48,942 bases of DNA from Bifidobacterium hapali. GTDB lineage: Bacteria > Actinomycetota > Actinomycetes > Actinomycetales > Bifidobacteriaceae. Of the stretch, positions 37,594 through 48,440 are shown one piece after another. The notes below the pieces were generated by a model. The model did not search any database. It was not told the DNA's origin and saw only the letters and a list, made by a program, of their open reading frames with translations. The stretch is from the NCBI RefSeq assembly GCF_002259755.1, contig NZ_MWWY01000044.1, forward strand, positions 1 through 48,942, in the 5' to 3' direction. A program made the position numbers and the translations under genes. Positions within the stretch are counted from its first letter, which is position 1; each line of letters starts with the position of its first letter.

Positions 37594-40500
37594 TCACTCG
37601 AAGTCGCCCTGACCGCCTTGATCGTCAAGGAAGTCGTCCGGGTTGAAGTCATCACCGAGCTTGAGATCGCCGAAGTCGATGTTTGCGAAGTCCACATCAG
37701 ACAGATCAGCATCGGAGAAGTCAGTGTCCGCATCGGTACCGCTACCCAAGCCGAAGTTCGGGTAAATAGTGTCGCGGATTGCCTTATCCGGCTCGACCAC
37801 AGCGTTACGGTAACGGGCGAGACCCGTACCAGCCGGGATGAGCTTACCGATGATGACGTTCTCCTTGAGACCCTTAAGGTCATCGACCTTCTGGCTCAAG
37901 GCGGCTTCGGTGAGCACGCGCGTAGTCTCCTGGAAGGATGCGGCAGACAGCCACGAATCGGTAGCCAGCGAAGCCTTGGTGATACCCATGAGCTCCGGAC
38001 GTCCGGCAGCCGGCTTGCCACCGTTCTTCACGGCTTCCATGTTCGCTTCCTTGAAACGAGCCTGATCAACCAGCTCACCCGGCAGCAACGAAGTGTCACC
38101 CGAGTCGATGACGGTGATACGACGCAACATCTGGCGCACGATAACCTCAATGTGCTTATCGTGAATATCGACGCCCTGAGAACGGTACACCGTGTGCACT
38201 TCCTCAACGATGTTGACCTGTGCTGCACGCGGGCCGAGGATACGAAGAATCTTCTTCGGGTCCACAGAACCCTCAGTCAGCTGCGTACCAGCCTCAACAT
38301 GCTGACCGTCCTTCACCAAGAGCGGAGCACGACGAGTCACCGTGTAGACGATCGGCTCAACGGTCTGATCGTCCGGCGTCAACGTCATCTGGTAGACGTG
38401 GTCAGCTTCCACATCAGTCTTGATAACGCCCGGGAACTCGGCGATAGGCGCCTCACCCTTTGGGGTACGGGCTTCGAAAAGCTCGGTAACACGAGGAAGA
38501 CCCTGCGTGATATCGGAAGCCGCCGCAACACCACCGGAGTGGAACGAACGCAGTGTCAGCTGTGTACCAGGCTCACCGATGGACTGTGCTGCAACGATGC
38601 CGACAGCTTCACCAACATCCACCAGCTTGTTGGTAGCCAGCGACCAGCCGTAGCACTTGGCGCACACGCCGCGCTTGGATTCGCAGGTGAGCACGGAACG
38701 AGCCTTCACCTGCTCAACTCCGTGTGCCACGAGGTCCTTGAGCACATCCATGCTCAGCGCGTCGCCACGCTTGTACAGCACGGTCGTACCGTCAGCCGGG
38801 TCCACCACATCGGCAGACAGCAGACGAGAGTACGGGCCACCGTCAGCTGCCTTAACCAGCGTCAGGTTACCGTCAGCGTCACGATCAGCGATCTGCATCG
38901 GCAGACCCTTCTTGGTGCCGCAGTCCTCTTCGCGCACAATCACGTCCTGAGAAACGTCAACCAGACGACGGGTCAAGTAACCAGACTCAGCAGTACGCAG
39001 TGCGGTATCAGCCAGACCCTTACGAGCACCGTGCTCGGAGATGAAGTACTCCAGCACGGACAGGCCCTGACGATAGTTCGATTCGACCGGTCGAGGAATA
39101 ACCTCACCCTTCGGGTTGTTCACCAGTCCTCGAATACCTGCGATCTGGTTGATCTGGGTCATGTTGCCTCGTGCACCAGACTGCACGATAATAGCGAGGT
39201 TGTTGCGCGGGTCGAAGTGCTTGACAACAGCATCCGACACCTTTTCGGTGCACTTGGTCCACTCGTCAATAATCGCCTGACGACGCTCTTCTTCAGTAAA
39301 GAAGCCGAGATCGTACTGCTGATTGATCTTGTTGACCTGTGCCTCGGATTCGGCGACGAGATCGGCACGTTCTGGCGGCTCGGTGACGTCAGAGAATGCG
39401 AAGGTTACGCCAGACCACGGTGCGCGGGTGAAGCCGAGATCCTTGAGTGCATCAAGGGTCGCGGCCACCTGAGCGGTGGAGTAACGAGTTGCGATGTCAT
39501 CGACAATACGCGAGAGCACCTTCTTCGGAGCCTGTTCGTTGACGAACGGGTAGTCGGTCGGCAGAGTCTCGTTGAACAGGAGACGTCCCATTGACGTGGC
39601 GAACAGCACAGTACCGTCCTTGAAACGCTCTTCGCGGACGACTTCCGGGCTACCCGGCTGCGGGTCAACAACCTTGACTTCGCTCGGCTCCCAATTGGTC
39701 GGCAGCACGAAGTCAGCGGGCAAACGTACCAGTACCTTGGCCTGCATGTCGATCTCGTGCAGGTCGAGTGCCATCTGCATTTCGGCAATGGACGAGAACA
39801 CGCGACCCTGTCCTTTAGCTCCTTCAAGCACGGTGGACAGCCAGTACAGACCGAGGATCATATCCTGAGACGGCATGGTCACGGTGTGACCGTCAGCCGG
39901 CTTCAAGATGTTATCGGATGCGAGCATCAACGAACGGGCCTCAGCTTGTGCTTCAGCGGAAAGCGGGAGGTGCACAGCCATCTGGTCACCATCGAAGTCT
40001 GCGTTGAATGCGGCGCAGGCCAGCGGAGGCAGGTGGATAGCCTTACCTTCAACAAGGATCGGCTCGAACGCCTGAATACCCAGACGGTGCAGCGTAGGTG
40101 CACGGTTAAGCAGTACCGGATGCTCGGAGATGACCTCTTCGAGCACACCCCACACTTCAGTGTCGCCACGGTCAACCATGCGCTTAGCGCTCTTCATGTT
40201 TTGCGCGTAGTTCATGTCGACAAGACGCTTGATAACAAACGGCTTGAACAGCTCAAGTGCCATCGGCTTCGGCAGACCGCACTGGTGCATGCGCAGCGAC
40301 GGACCGATAACGATCACGGAACGGCCAGAGTAGTCAACTCGCTTACCGAGCAGGTTCTGACGGAAACGACCCTGCTTACCCTTAAGCATGTCAGACAGCG
40401 ACTTAAGCGGACGGTTAGACGCGCCAGTAACCGGGCGGCCACGACGACCGTTATCAAACAGGGAGTCAACAGCTTCCTGCAGCATACGCTTTTCGTTGTT

Positions 40501-41604
40501 GAGCATGATCTCAGGCGCACCGAGTTCAATGAGTCGCTTGAGTCGGTTGTTACGGTTGATCACACGACGGTACAGATCATTAAGATCGGAGGTTGCGAAA
40601 CGGCCACCATCGAGCTGAACCATCGGGCGCAGATCCGGCGGAATAACCGGAATCACGTCGAGAACCATTGCCTCAGGCTTGTTCTCAGTGGTCAAGAACG
40701 CATTGACCACCTTAAGGCGCTTGAGCGCGCGAGCCTTGCGCTGGCCGGTGCCAGTGTCAATTTCTTCGCGCAGCTGCTTAGAGGCAGCCTCAAGATCGAA
40801 GTCCTGCAGGCGCTTCTTAATCGCTTCAGCGCCCATGCAGCCTTCGAAATAGTCGCCGTAGCGATCTTCCATTTCACGCCACAGGTCGACGTCGCCTTCC
40901 ATGTCGCCGGCCTTCAAGTTCTTGAAGCGGTCAAACACGGCATTCAGACGCTGAATCTGATCGTCGTAGCGCTGACGGATAGCCGACATATCACGCTCGG
41001 CGCCGTTGCGCAGCTTTGCCTTGTTAGCACCGCTCGCTTCGCCAGCCTCTTCAAGCTCACGAAGATCAGATTCGACCTTCTTAGCGCGCTCTTCGATTTC
41101 GTTGTCACGACGCTTAGCAAGGTGGCTGATCTCCGTGTCAAACTCGTCCTGCAAGTCAGGCATGTCCTGATGACGCTGCTCATCATCGACCTTGGTGACC
41201 ATGTATGCAGCAAAGTAAATGACCTTTTCAAGGTCCTTCGGCGCAATGTCGAGCAGGTAACCCAAACGAGATGGCACACCCTTGAAGAACCAGATGTGCG
41301 TCACCGGGGCAGCCAGTTCGATGTGGCCCATGCGTTCACGACGCACACGGCTCTTAGTAACTTCTACGCCGCATCGCTCGCACACGATGCCCTTGAAGCG
41401 CACGCGCTTATACTTACCGCACGCGCACTCCCAGTCACGAGTCGGGCCGAAGATCTGTTCGCCGAACAGACCGTCCTTCTCAGGCTTCAAAGTACGGTAG
41501 TTAATAGTTTCCGGCTTCTTGACTTCGCCGTGGCTCCAGCCGCGAATGTCGTCGGCGGTGGCCAAGCCGATACGAAGCTTGTCAAATGCGTTGACGTCCA
41601 GCAC
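37594..41604 (-). CDS. rpoC: RNA polymerase subunit beta prime
   Basis: This is the subunit that carries the catalytic Mg of RNA polymerase. The protein has 1336 residues from GTG 41604. The zinc ribbon [20 protein letters not shown] is near the N terminus; the active-site [12 protein letters not shown] is near residue 535; a second zinc site [14 protein letters not shown] lies near 985; the C terminus is acidic. GTG 41604 ([15 protein letters not shown]) has AGGA upstream and matches the usual actinobacterial start; a TTG at 41643 would add 13 residues. It follows rpoB by 227 bases with no gene between. Confidence 0.97.
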   Translation of the reverse strand: MLDVNAFDKLRIGLATADDIRGWSHGEVKKPETINYRTLKPEKDGLFGEQIFGPTRDWECACGKYKRVRFKGIVCERCGVEVTKSRVRRERMGHIELAAPVTHIWFFKGVPSRLGYLLDIAPKDLEKVIYFAAYMVTKVDDEQRHQDMPDLQDEFDTEISHLAKRRDNEIEERAKKVESDLRELEEAGEASGANKAKLRNGAERDMSAIRQRYDDQIQRLNAVFDRFKNLKAGDMEGDVDLWREMEDRYGDYFEGCMGAEAIKKRLQDFDLEAASKQLREEIDTGTGQRKARALKRLKVVNAFLTTENKPEAMVLDVIPVIPPDLRPMVQLDGGRFATSDLNDLYRRVINRNNRLKRLIELGAPEIMLNNEKRMLQEAVDSLFDNGRRGRPVTGASNRPLKSLSDMLKGKQGRFRQNLLGKRVDYSGRSVIVIGPSLRMHQCGLPKPMALELFKPFVIKRLVDMNYAQNMKSAKRMVDRGDTEVWGVLEEVISEHPVLLNRAPTLHRLGIQAFEPILVEGKAIHLPPLACAAFNADFDGDQMAVHLPLSAEAQAEARSLMLASDNILKPADGHTVTMPSQDMILGLYWLSTVLEGAKGQGRVFSSIAEMQMALDLHEIDMQAKVLVRLPADFVLPTNWEPSEVKVVDPQPGSPEVVREERFKDGTVLFATSMGRLLFNETLPTDYPFVNEQAPKKVLSRIVDDIATRYSTAQVAATLDALKDLGFTRAPWSGVTFAFSDVTEPPERADLVAESEAQVNKINQQYDLGFFTEEERRQAIIDEWTKCTEKVSDAVVKHFDPRNNLAIIVQSGARGNMTQINQIAGIRGLVNNPKGEVIPRPVESNYRQGLSVLEYFISEHGARKGLADTALRTAESGYLTRRLVDVSQDVIVREEDCGTKKGLPMQIADRDADGNLTLVKAADGGPYSRLLSADVVDPADGTTVLYKRGDALSMDVLKDLVAHGVEQVKARSVLTCESKRGVCAKCYGWSLATNKLVDVGEAVGIVAAQSIGEPGTQLTLRSFHSGGVAAASDITQGLPRVTELFEARTPKGEAPIAEFPGVIKTDVEADHVYQMTLTPDDQTVEPIVYTVTRRAPLLVKDGQHVEAGTQLTEGSVDPKKILRILGPRAAQVNIVEEVHTVYRSQGVDIHDKHIEVIVRQMLRRITVIDSGDTSLLPGELVDQARFKEANMEAVKNGGKPAAGRPELMGITKASLATDSWLSAASFQETTRVLTEAALSQKVDDLKGLKENVIIGKLIPAGTGLARYRNAVVEPDKAIRDTIYPNFGLGSGTDADTDFSDADLSDVDFANIDFGDLKLGDDFNPDDFLDDQGGQGDFE

Positions 41605-41831
41605 TCTATTGTCCTGTCTGTAAATCTGCGATGGTTTTATCAATGGGAGTCGTCACCCGATAACATTGGAATGACACCGATAATGGCATCAGTAACGTCG
41701 TCGAATTACAACTCAGCTGATATTCAGTTGATACGTCGTTCACAGTCGATCGATGATACGGTCACCGGCTGCGCGCAAAGCGCACCATGCGTGCAGAGCT
41801 CAGCACGCGCAACCGGCGACCAATCAGTCGA
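41605..41831 (-). other. rpoB-rpoC intergenic region
   Basis: This space of 227 bases holds no gene. It has several small inverted repeats, including copies of CTGATATTCAG-like sequence at both ends (about 41714 and 41836) and GC-rich arms near 41765 and 41809. The gap is wide for rpoB-rpoC; an mRNA processing site or an extra promoter is possible. Confidence 0.4.
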
Positions 41832-44800
41832 TCACTGATATTCAGGCTCTTCTGCTTTCTGATCTTCCTTCGCGGCCGCGTCAGGACGCGCACCAATGTT
41901 GAAGCCCAGATCGTCGCTGGCAGAAGCCGGATCGTCGTCCTCATCCTTCATGTCGATGGCCACGCCTTCAGCGTTCAGCACTTCAACATTCAGCGACAGC
42001 GACTGCATTTCCTTGAGCAACACCTTGAACGACTCAGGGATACCTGCCGGCGGCAGGTTATCGCCCTTAACGATCGCGCCATAGACACGCACGCGACCGT
42101 CCACATCATCGGACTTGGTGGTCATCATTTCATGCAGCGTGTAAGCAGCACCGTAAGCTTCGAGTGCCCACACCTCCATCTCGCCGAAGCGCTGGCCACC
42201 GAACTGGGCCTTACCGCCCAGCGGCTGCTGCGTAATCATCGAGTACGGACCGGTAGAACGCGCGTGAATCTTATCGTCAACCAAGTGGTGGAGCTTGAGC
42301 ATGTACATGTAGCCCACGGAAATCGGCTTGCCGAAACGCTCACCCGTGCGACCATCAAACAGCCACGCCTTGCCGTCTTCGCCGACCATCTGGTCACCGT
42401 CACGGTTCGGCAATGTCGACTTCATCAAGCCCTTGATGACTTCAGGCTTAACACCGTCGAACACCGGGGTAGCAACCGGCGTACCCGGTTCGCCCTTTTC
42501 AGCTCCAGCCGGCACGTACTTCTTCCACTCGGCGTCAAGATCCGGATCCAGCGAAATATCCCAACCGGAGTGTGCAATCCAGCCGAGGTGCAGTTCAAGC
42601 ACCTGACCGAGGTTCATTCGAGAAGGCACACCCAGCGGGTTCAGCATGATGTCAACCGGAGTACCATCCGCGAGGAACGGCATATCTTCTTCCGGCAGAA
42701 TGCGCGAAATACAACCCTTGTTGCCGTGACGACCGGACATCTTGTCGCCGACGGTGATCTTACGGTGCTGCGCAATGTACACACGAATCATCTGGTTGAC
42801 ACCGTTCGGCAGCTCGTCGCCGTCTTCCTCAGCATCCTCACGAGTGATTTCCTTGACTGCGATCACCGTACCAGTCTCGCCGTGCGGCACACGCAGTGAT
42901 GTATCGCGCACCTCACGAGACTTCTCACCGAAGATCGCACGCAGCAGACGCTCCTCTGGGGTCAGCTCAGTCTCACCCTTCGGCGTGACCTTACCGACGA
43001 GAATATCTCCAGCCTCAACCTCAGCACCGATGCGGATAATGCCGCGCTCGTCGAGGTTTGCCACTGCATCCTCGCCCACGTTCGGCAGGTCGCGCGTGAT
43101 CTCTTCAGCACCCAGCTTGGTTTCACGAGCATCGATCTCGTACTCTTCGATGTGAATCGAGGAAAGCGTATCGTCCTGTACGAGTCGCTGCGAAATAATC
43201 ACAGCATCCTCGTAGTTGTAACCGTTCCACGGCATGAACGCAACCAGCAGGTTCTTACCGAGCGCGATCTCGCCCTTTTCGATTGCCGGACCGTCAGCCA
43301 GCACCGTGCCAGCTTCCACGCGTTCGCCGTTCTTGATAATCGGACGCTGGTTGTAGCAGGTGGTCTGGTTAGAACGCTGGAACTTCGCCAACTTGTAGCT
43401 GGACTGCGTGCCATCGTCGTTCATCACGCGGATGAGATCAGCGGACACGTAGATCACAACGCCCGGCTTGTCTGCGATGATCACATCGCCGGAATCGTAA
43501 GCGACACGCCATTCAGAACCGGTACCCACCAGCGGACGCTCAGACTGTACCAGCGGCACGGCCTGACGCTGCATGTTGGTACCCATCAGTGCACGGTGGC
43601 CTTCATCGTGCTCAAGGAACGGAATCAGCGAAGCGCCGATCGAAACCATCTGACGCGGTGAGACGTCCATGTAATCGACGGAGCTCACCGGCACATCGAC
43701 GGCCTCTTCTTCATCGGCTCGAGCAAGAGCCATATCGGTGGCAAACTTACCGTTCTTGTCGAGCTTCTGGTTGACCTGCGCGATCACATGATCGTTTTCC
43801 TGATCAGCGGTCATGTACTCGACTTCGTTGGTCACCTGACCGTCGATAACCTTACGGTACGGGGTCTCGATAAAGCCGAACGGATTGACGCGGCCGAAGG
43901 TTGCGAGCGAGCCGATCAGACCGATGTTCGGGCCTTCAGGAGACTCGATCGGGCACATACGACCGAAGTGGGACGGGTGCACGTCTCGCACTTCCATCGA
44001 GGCACGGTCACGAGACAGACCGCCAGGACCGAGGGCGGACAGACGACGCTTGTTGGTCACACCAGCCAGCGGGTTGTTCTGATCCATGAACTGCGACAGC
44101 TGGGACGTTCCGAAGAACTCCTTGATGGTCGCGTTCACCGGACGAATGTTGATCAGCGACTGTGGAGTAATCGCCTCAGCGTCCTGCGTGGTCATACGCT
44201 CACGTACAACGCGCTCCATACGGCTCAAGCCCGTGCGCAGCTGGTTTTGAATCAGCTCGCCAACCTGACGGATACGACGGTTACCAAAGTGATCGATATC
44301 GTCAGTCTCAACACGCAGATCGACATCCTGACCCTTGCGCTTGCCCGGGAACGTAGCGTCACCCGAGTGCAGCGTCACCAGATACTTGATGGTGGCGATG
44401 ATATCTTCGCGCTTGAGCGAGCGATCGTTAATCTCATGCTCAAGGCCGAGCTTACGGTCGATCTTGTAACGGCCAACGCGAGCCAGATCGTAACGCTTCG
44501 TGTTGAAGTAGAAGGAGTCAAGCAGGTTACGGCCAGCCTCAGGAGTTGCTGTATCGGACGGGCGAATCTTACGGTAGAGATCAGTGAGTGCCTCGTCCTG
44601 CGTATCGATGGTTTCCTTGTCGAGCGCATCGAGAACCAGCGGATAGCCTTCAAATGCGTCGCGAATTTCCTGCTTGGTCATGCCGATAGCCATGAGGAAC
44701 ACGATCGCGGACTGCTTACGCTTACGATCGACACGCACGCCGAGCACGTCGCGCTTGTCGATTTCAAACTCAAGCCAAGCACCGCGCGACGGGATGATCT

Positions 44801-45395
44801 TCGCGCCGAAGACATCCTTGCCGGATGCACGATCGGTGGAACGATCGAAGTAGACACCCGGAGAGCGCACGAGCTGGGAAACGATGACTCGCTCGGTACC
44901 GCCGATGATGAAGGTACCGTGCGGAGTTTGCAGCGGGAAGTCGCCCATAAACACGGTCTGCGACTTGATTTCGCCAGTATCGCCGTTCTCAAATTCAGCG
45001 TTCACATACAGCGGTGCAGAGTAGGTGTAATCCTTCTCCTTGCACTCCTGCACGGTGTGACGCGGCTCCTCGAAGTACGGGTCCGAGAACGTCAAGGACA
45101 TGGTCTGTGCGAAGTTTTCAATCGGAGAAATCTCGTTGAATACTTCATCGAGGCCAGACATATGAGGAACAGTATTAGTGCCGTTCTTCTCATCTTCTTC
45201 AACCCGCTTCTTCCAGCGGTCAGAGCCGATCAGCCAATCGAAGCTGTCGGTCTGCACACCCAGCAGGTAGGGTACATCAATGGGCTCACGGATGGAGCCG
45301 AAGTTCACACGGTCCGACGCCTTGTGCACGTCAATGTCGTGCTGGTCGGCGCGTGCGATCATGGTGGTGGTGTTCGTCGTAGACTCAGTAGCCAA
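41832..45395 (-). CDS. rpoB: RNA polymerase subunit beta
   Basis: The protein has 1187 residues. The rifampicin-pocket region [32 protein letters not shown] lies at about 430-465, followed by [29 protein letters not shown]; the C-terminal clamp part [19 protein letters not shown] is intact. The residue matching E. coli His526 is Asn448, while Asp516 and Ser531 equivalents (Asp438, Ser453) are kept. The start is TTG 45395 with AAGGA 7 bases upstream. Promoter-like boxes stand at 45546-45574. Confidence 0.97.
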   Translation of the reverse strand: MATESTTNTTTMIARADQHDIDVHKASDRVNFGSIREPIDVPYLLGVQTDSFDWLIGSDRWKKRVEEDEKNGTNTVPHMSGLDEVFNEISPIENFAQTMSLTFSDPYFEEPRHTVQECKEKDYTYSAPLYVNAEFENGDTGEIKSQTVFMGDFPLQTPHGTFIIGGTERVIVSQLVRSPGVYFDRSTDRASGKDVFGAKIIPSRGAWLEFEIDKRDVLGVRVDRKRKQSAIVFLMAIGMTKQEIRDAFEGYPLVLDALDKETIDTQDEALTDLYRKIRPSDTATPEAGRNLLDSFYFNTKRYDLARVGRYKIDRKLGLEHEINDRSLKREDIIATIKYLVTLHSGDATFPGKRKGQDVDLRVETDDIDHFGNRRIRQVGELIQNQLRTGLSRMERVVRERMTTQDAEAITPQSLINIRPVNATIKEFFGTSQLSQFMDQNNPLAGVTNKRRLSALGPGGLSRDRASMEVRDVHPSHFGRMCPIESPEGPNIGLIGSLATFGRVNPFGFIETPYRKVIDGQVTNEVEYMTADQENDHVIAQVNQKLDKNGKFATDMALARADEEEAVDVPVSSVDYMDVSPRQMVSIGASLIPFLEHDEGHRALMGTNMQRQAVPLVQSERPLVGTGSEWRVAYDSGDVIIADKPGVVIYVSADLIRVMNDDGTQSSYKLAKFQRSNQTTCYNQRPIIKNGERVEAGTVLADGPAIEKGEIALGKNLLVAFMPWNGYNYEDAVIISQRLVQDDTLSSIHIEEYEIDARETKLGAEEITRDLPNVGEDAVANLDERGIIRIGAEVEAGDILVGKVTPKGETELTPEERLLRAIFGEKSREVRDTSLRVPHGETGTVIAVKEITREDAEEDGDELPNGVNQMIRVYIAQHRKITVGDKMSGRHGNKGCISRILPEEDMPFLADGTPVDIMLNPLGVPSRMNLGQVLELHLGWIAHSGWDISLDPDLDAEWKKYVPAGAEKGEPGTPVATPVFDGVKPEVIKGLMKSTLPNRDGDQMVGEDGKAWLFDGRTGERFGKPISVGYMYMLKLHHLVDDKIHARSTGPYSMITQQPLGGKAQFGGQRFGEMEVWALEAYGAAYTLHEMMTTKSDDVDGRVRVYGAIVKGDNLPPAGIPESFKVLLKEMQSLSLNVEVLNAEGVAIDMKDEDDDPASASDDLGFNIGARPDAAAKEDQKAEEPEYQ

Positions 45396-45545
45396 TGGAC
45401 GTTCCTTATCGCTCGCTTGTTCGTTCGATACTGTGTATATAGTTCCCCGACAAGCGCCTTATCAGGCCGCCATATGCCTGAAACTGCGGGCGCTCCGTCT
45501 TTGTCAGCATGCCCGCAATATGACATGCGTATACGCGAAATTCAT

Positions 45546-45574
45546 ATAGTAGCACTACCTAGCTCATACTGCAA
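45546..45574 (-). promoter_or_regulatory. Probable rpoB promoter
   Basis: On the minus strand TTGCAG (45574-45569) stands 17 bases before TACTAT (45551-45546), with a TG making an extended -10. Transcription would start near 45539 and give a leader of about 145 bases, which can form small hairpins. The 237-base region 45396-45632 holds no gene. Confidence 0.5.
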
Positions 45575-45632
45575 GAGTGCGACATAACCGGCGAGTCGCG
45601 CCGTATAGTAGGACAGCAGGACTGGCAGTAGC

Positions 45633-46295
45633 TTACTGAACCGTAATCGTCACAGGGTCGCTCGTCACTTTCGGCTGATCGCGCAACGACAGACGGGCAG
45701 TATACGTACCAGCGTTCACTTTCGGCAATGCGGCATCATCCTGACATTCGGAGCCAGTTGCGTTCGCATTCCACGTAATCTGCTGACGATCCTCGTCACC
45801 TTTGCCCATGAGCAGCATGCGCGAGTCAACCGGGCACGAATCTGACCGCCATACCGTTTTATCTCCCGACGAAATCGTCAGTACACGACCAGCATTCGAC
45901 CCGTCAACCAAACAGCCAGCTTTGGCCGAACCGGTGTACGCGATCGTCGCCGTAAAGTCCAGCGAACCCGCAACTGGCACACTCTGCGCGGCCGCAGTCA
46001 GCGACAAACTGACTGTGCCTTCGCCGCAGTCACGTACACCACCAGTTTTTGCGGGGTCAGGAACCGCACCGCGCGAGATCGCGTATATCTCACCGTGATT
46101 CATCGCGTCACCAATCGCACCAATACCACGAGCGATACTGTATCCGCAAAACACCACCAACGCGAGCGCAATCAGCAGTACTGACGCGACGACGATACGC
46201 CGACGACGATAGATAGCCCGCTGACGTGCACTCATCGCACGTCCGCGCGGCTTACGTCGCTGATTTGACCGTCCCGACTTGCGCTGTACCACCAT
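45633..46295 (-). CDS. Membrane-anchored hypothetical protein
   Basis: I do not recognise a family for this 220-residue protein. It has a strongly basic cytoplasmic start (about residues 1-34), one membrane helix (RIVVASVLLIALALVVFCGY, about 34-53), and an outside domain of about 165 residues. That domain contains four Cys (in VRDCGEG, AGCLVDG, DSCPVD and SECQDD), likely two disulfides, and ends with beta-rich segments such as NAGTYTARLSLRDQPKVTSDPVTI, suggesting an Ig-like fold. It stands 69 bases after mutY on the same strand and may be cotranscribed with it. Confidence 0.75.
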   Translation of the reverse strand: MVVQRKSGRSNQRRKPRGRAMSARQRAIYRRRRIVVASVLLIALALVVFCGYSIARGIGAIGDAMNHGEIYAISRGAVPDPAKTGGVRDCGEGTVSLSLTAAAQSVPVAGSLDFTATIAYTGSAKAGCLVDGSNAGRVLTISSGDKTVWRSDSCPVDSRMLLMGKGDEDRQQITWNANATGSECQDDAALPKVNAGTYTARLSLRDQPKVTSDPVTITVQ

Positions 46296-46364
46296 AGTCT
46301 CTCAGTGTATACCACGCCGCATGATGTGCGATCCGCACGCAATCAGCGCCCAATCAGCGCCCGA

Positions 46365-47297
46365 TCATCGCGGCAAACAAACGCCGCCATCCGGCAGTAT
46401 TTCAATCAAACCGTCATCATCCAACGATGCAAGGCACTGATCTAACTGGACATGATCATTCCACAACGATTCGATGCGAGCTCGATCAAGCACACTCTTC
46501 CCTTGCGGTAACTTACGCAACGCATCGAGAACCATTCCACGTACCTGCCGATCAGTTCCAGCAAACCGTTGCCGCGGGCGTGTTCTGCGCTCCCCCAGTC
46601 CCGGCCTGCCAGCCGCGAGAAACGCACACTGCGCAGACACAGGACACGTTTCACACAACGGTTGTTTTGCCGTGCACACTACCGCGCCCAGTTCCATCAC
46701 CGACTGATTCCACGTCACTGACTGCGCATCGTGAGCTGGCAACACGCGCGCAGCCAACTCACGTTCAGCCGGCCGGGCTGCTCCACCAAGCGACTCGACA
46801 CCGAGAAAAACACGCGACAATACGCGGCGGATATTCGTATCAATGACTGCAATACGCTTACCGAACGCGAAACTGAGCACTGCCGACGCAGTGTAATCAC
46901 CGATACCGGGCAAGCCGGTGAGTTCGTCGTATGTGCGCGGCAGCTGGTCATCGTACTGGTCACGCACCACGCGAGCGCACTCTTGCAATCGCAATGCGCG
47001 CCGCGGATAACCCAGCCGACCCCATGCAGTGATTACCTCAGCTGTCGTCGCATCTGCGAGCGCTGCCGCATCTGGCCACACTTGCATCCATGTCTGCCAA
47101 TACGGCACTACGCGACTCATCTGCGTCTGCTGGCTCATGACCTCGGAAACAAGCACACCCCACGGTGTGGTTCGGCCGAATCGCCACGGTAAGTCACGCG
47201 CGTTGATTTGCCACCATGCGGCGAGCGAGCGGCGGATAGACTCGGCGGACGACTTGACGAGCGGCTTCGCCGTTATATTGTCAGTGGCTGTAGTCAT
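46365..47297 (-). CDS. mutY: Adenine DNA glycosylase MutY
   Basis: MutY removes adenine mispaired with 8-oxoguanine. The protein has 310 residues. The catalytic Glu52 is in LVSEVMSQQTQ; the helix-hairpin-helix LPGIGDYTASAVLSFAFGKRIAVIDTN includes the conserved Asp; the iron-sulfur Cys pattern C-x6-C-x2-C-x5-C is seen in CTAKQPLCETCPVSAQC. The C-terminal part after the cluster is short (about 80 residues) compared with E. coli MutY. ATG 47297 has GGAG just upstream; GTG 47300 is possible. Confidence 0.94.
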   Translation of the reverse strand: MTTATDNITAKPLVKSSAESIRRSLAAWWQINARDLPWRFGRTTPWGVLVSEVMSQQTQMSRVVPYWQTWMQVWPDAAALADATTAEVITAWGRLGYPRRALRLQECARVVRDQYDDQLPRTYDELTGLPGIGDYTASAVLSFAFGKRIAVIDTNIRRVLSRVFLGVESLGGAARPAERELAARVLPAHDAQSVTWNQSVMELGAVVCTAKQPLCETCPVSAQCAFLAAGRPGLGERRTRPRQRFAGTDRQVRGMVLDALRKLPQGKSVLDRARIESLWNDHVQLDQCLASLDDDGLIEILPDGGVCLPR

Positions 47298-47321
47298 CAC
47301 GCTCCATTTCCCGCATATAAG

Positions 47322-47531
47322 GACTCGCTACGCGAGAATATTATTACCTCGCTCACGCCTACCGGCGCTCACTCGGCGTCACTACTCGAAAGCCCACAGG
47401 GCTTTCTCCTCACGCTCCGAACACAAACAAACGACTCGCTACGCGAGCAATGTTATTACCTCGCTCACGCCTACCGGCGCTCACTCGGCGTCGCTACTCG
47501 AAAGCCCACAGGGCTTTCTCCTCACGCTCCG
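47322..47531. repeat. Tandem 98/99-base direct repeat between mutY and the tRNA methyltransferase gene
   Basis: Copy A is 47322-47419 and copy B 47433-47531, separated by 13 bases. They differ by two substitutions and one inserted base. Each contains a small CTCGCTACGCGAG palindrome, GC-rich CGCC/GGCG arms and a perfect 8-bp hairpin GAAAGCCC-aca-GGGCTTTC (47388-47406 and 47500-47518). Copy B overlaps the last three codons and stop of the methyltransferase gene. The hairpins probably end its transcript ahead of mutY. Confidence 0.9.
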
Positions 47532-48169
47532 CCAGCGAAATTTAATTGTCGCCATGCTTCGTAGATGGCGATGGACGCGCAATTGGTGAGGTTAAGCGAA
47601 CGCAGACTTGGACGCATTGGCAAGCGCACTTGTTCGGCAACGTGAGGGCCAGCCATAATGTCCATTGGGTCCGGGATGTCGCCCGGTTCAGGACCAAACA
47701 GCAGAATATCAGTGGGTTTATATTCAACTTCCGTGTACAGCTTCGTGGCGTGCGCAGTGAACGCGATAATACGCGAGTTCGGCATTGATTCGACGAGATT
47801 ATCGAAATTCGGATGCAACACCACATGTGCCATGTCGTGATAATCGAGGCCCGCACGACGCAACTTCGTGTCGCGCAAGTTAAAACCGAGCGGTTCCACA
47901 AGATGCAGAATCGTGCCGGTGACCGCACACAGGCGAATCGCTGAACCGGTATTGCCGGGGATGCGAGGGCTGTAGTAGCACAGATGCGGGGTTGATGTTT
48001 CAGCCTTAGCAGCATCTTCGGCTGACAACATGGCATCGACCACTGATATCGGATTACCATGTGCATCAGTGACGAGCTCATCAGGACCATAATTCGACTT
48101 GCGGTAACCGTATTCAAACATTTTGCCGACTTTGGCTTCGGGATTTTGCGCCCCCGCCTGCTCCGTCAT
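47522..48169 (-). CDS. trmL: tRNA (cytidine/uridine-2'-O-)-methyltransferase, TrmL/SpoU type
   Basis: TrmL methylates the 2'-OH of wobble position 34 of certain leucine tRNAs using S-adenosylmethionine. The protein has 215 residues. SPRIPGNTGSAIRLC is motif 1; DILLFGPEPGDIP is motif 2 and LPMRPSLRSLNLTNCASIAIYEAWRQ is motif 3, which together form the SPOUT trefoil knot. The first about 65 residues have no counterpart in E. coli TrmL (157 residues). AGG stands 8 bases before ATG 48169; two other ATG codons directly precede it. The 3' end lies in repeat copy B. Confidence 0.9.
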   Translation of the reverse strand: MTEQAGAQNPEAKVGKMFEYGYRKSNYGPDELVTDAHGNPISVVDAMLSAEDAAKAETSTPHLCYYSPRIPGNTGSAIRLCAVTGTILHLVEPLGFNLRDTKLRRAGLDYHDMAHVVLHPNFDNLVESMPNSRIIAFTAHATKLYTEVEYKPTDILLFGPEPGDIPDPMDIMAGPHVAEQVRLPMRPSLRSLNLTNCASIAIYEAWRQLNFAGGA

Positions 48170-48264
48170 CATCATCACCTCGTAATGCTTCACACTTTGC
48201 CGTGCTTATGCGTAATTCGACTTTCGAGCATAAAACAGCCCCTGAACCAAGCCAGAGGGTTATA

Positions 48265-48370
48265 GGCCAAAATGTGTGTCTGTTTTGGCTCGCTTTCCTT
48301 TGTGGCAGTGGGCGTTTCCCCTGTTCGAGTTGTATGGGCGGGGAACTTGAAGTCGGCCAGAATGTGTGTC
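48265..48370 (+). repeat. Paired 16-base motif at the IS1249-like element end
   Basis: GGCCAAAATGTGTGTC (48265-48280) and GGCCAGAATGTGTGTC (48355-48370) are direct copies with one mismatch, 90 bases apart, upstream of the transposase gene. One or both may be the element's left terminal repeat; the other end is outside the window, so it could not be confirmed. Confidence 0.5.
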
Positions 48371-48440
48371 CGGAACAGGCTGTGAGGCCTTTCGGGACAA
48401 CGGTTGAGCGGCTTTCGAGTTGGCGTGGCAGATTGGGTGG

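Noticed and set aside
37618..45587. Long plus-strand open frames (about 600-690 codons) opposite rpoC and rpoB
   Set aside because: They mirror the codon pattern of the polymerase genes, have no recognisable domains, and lie wholly antisense to essential genes.
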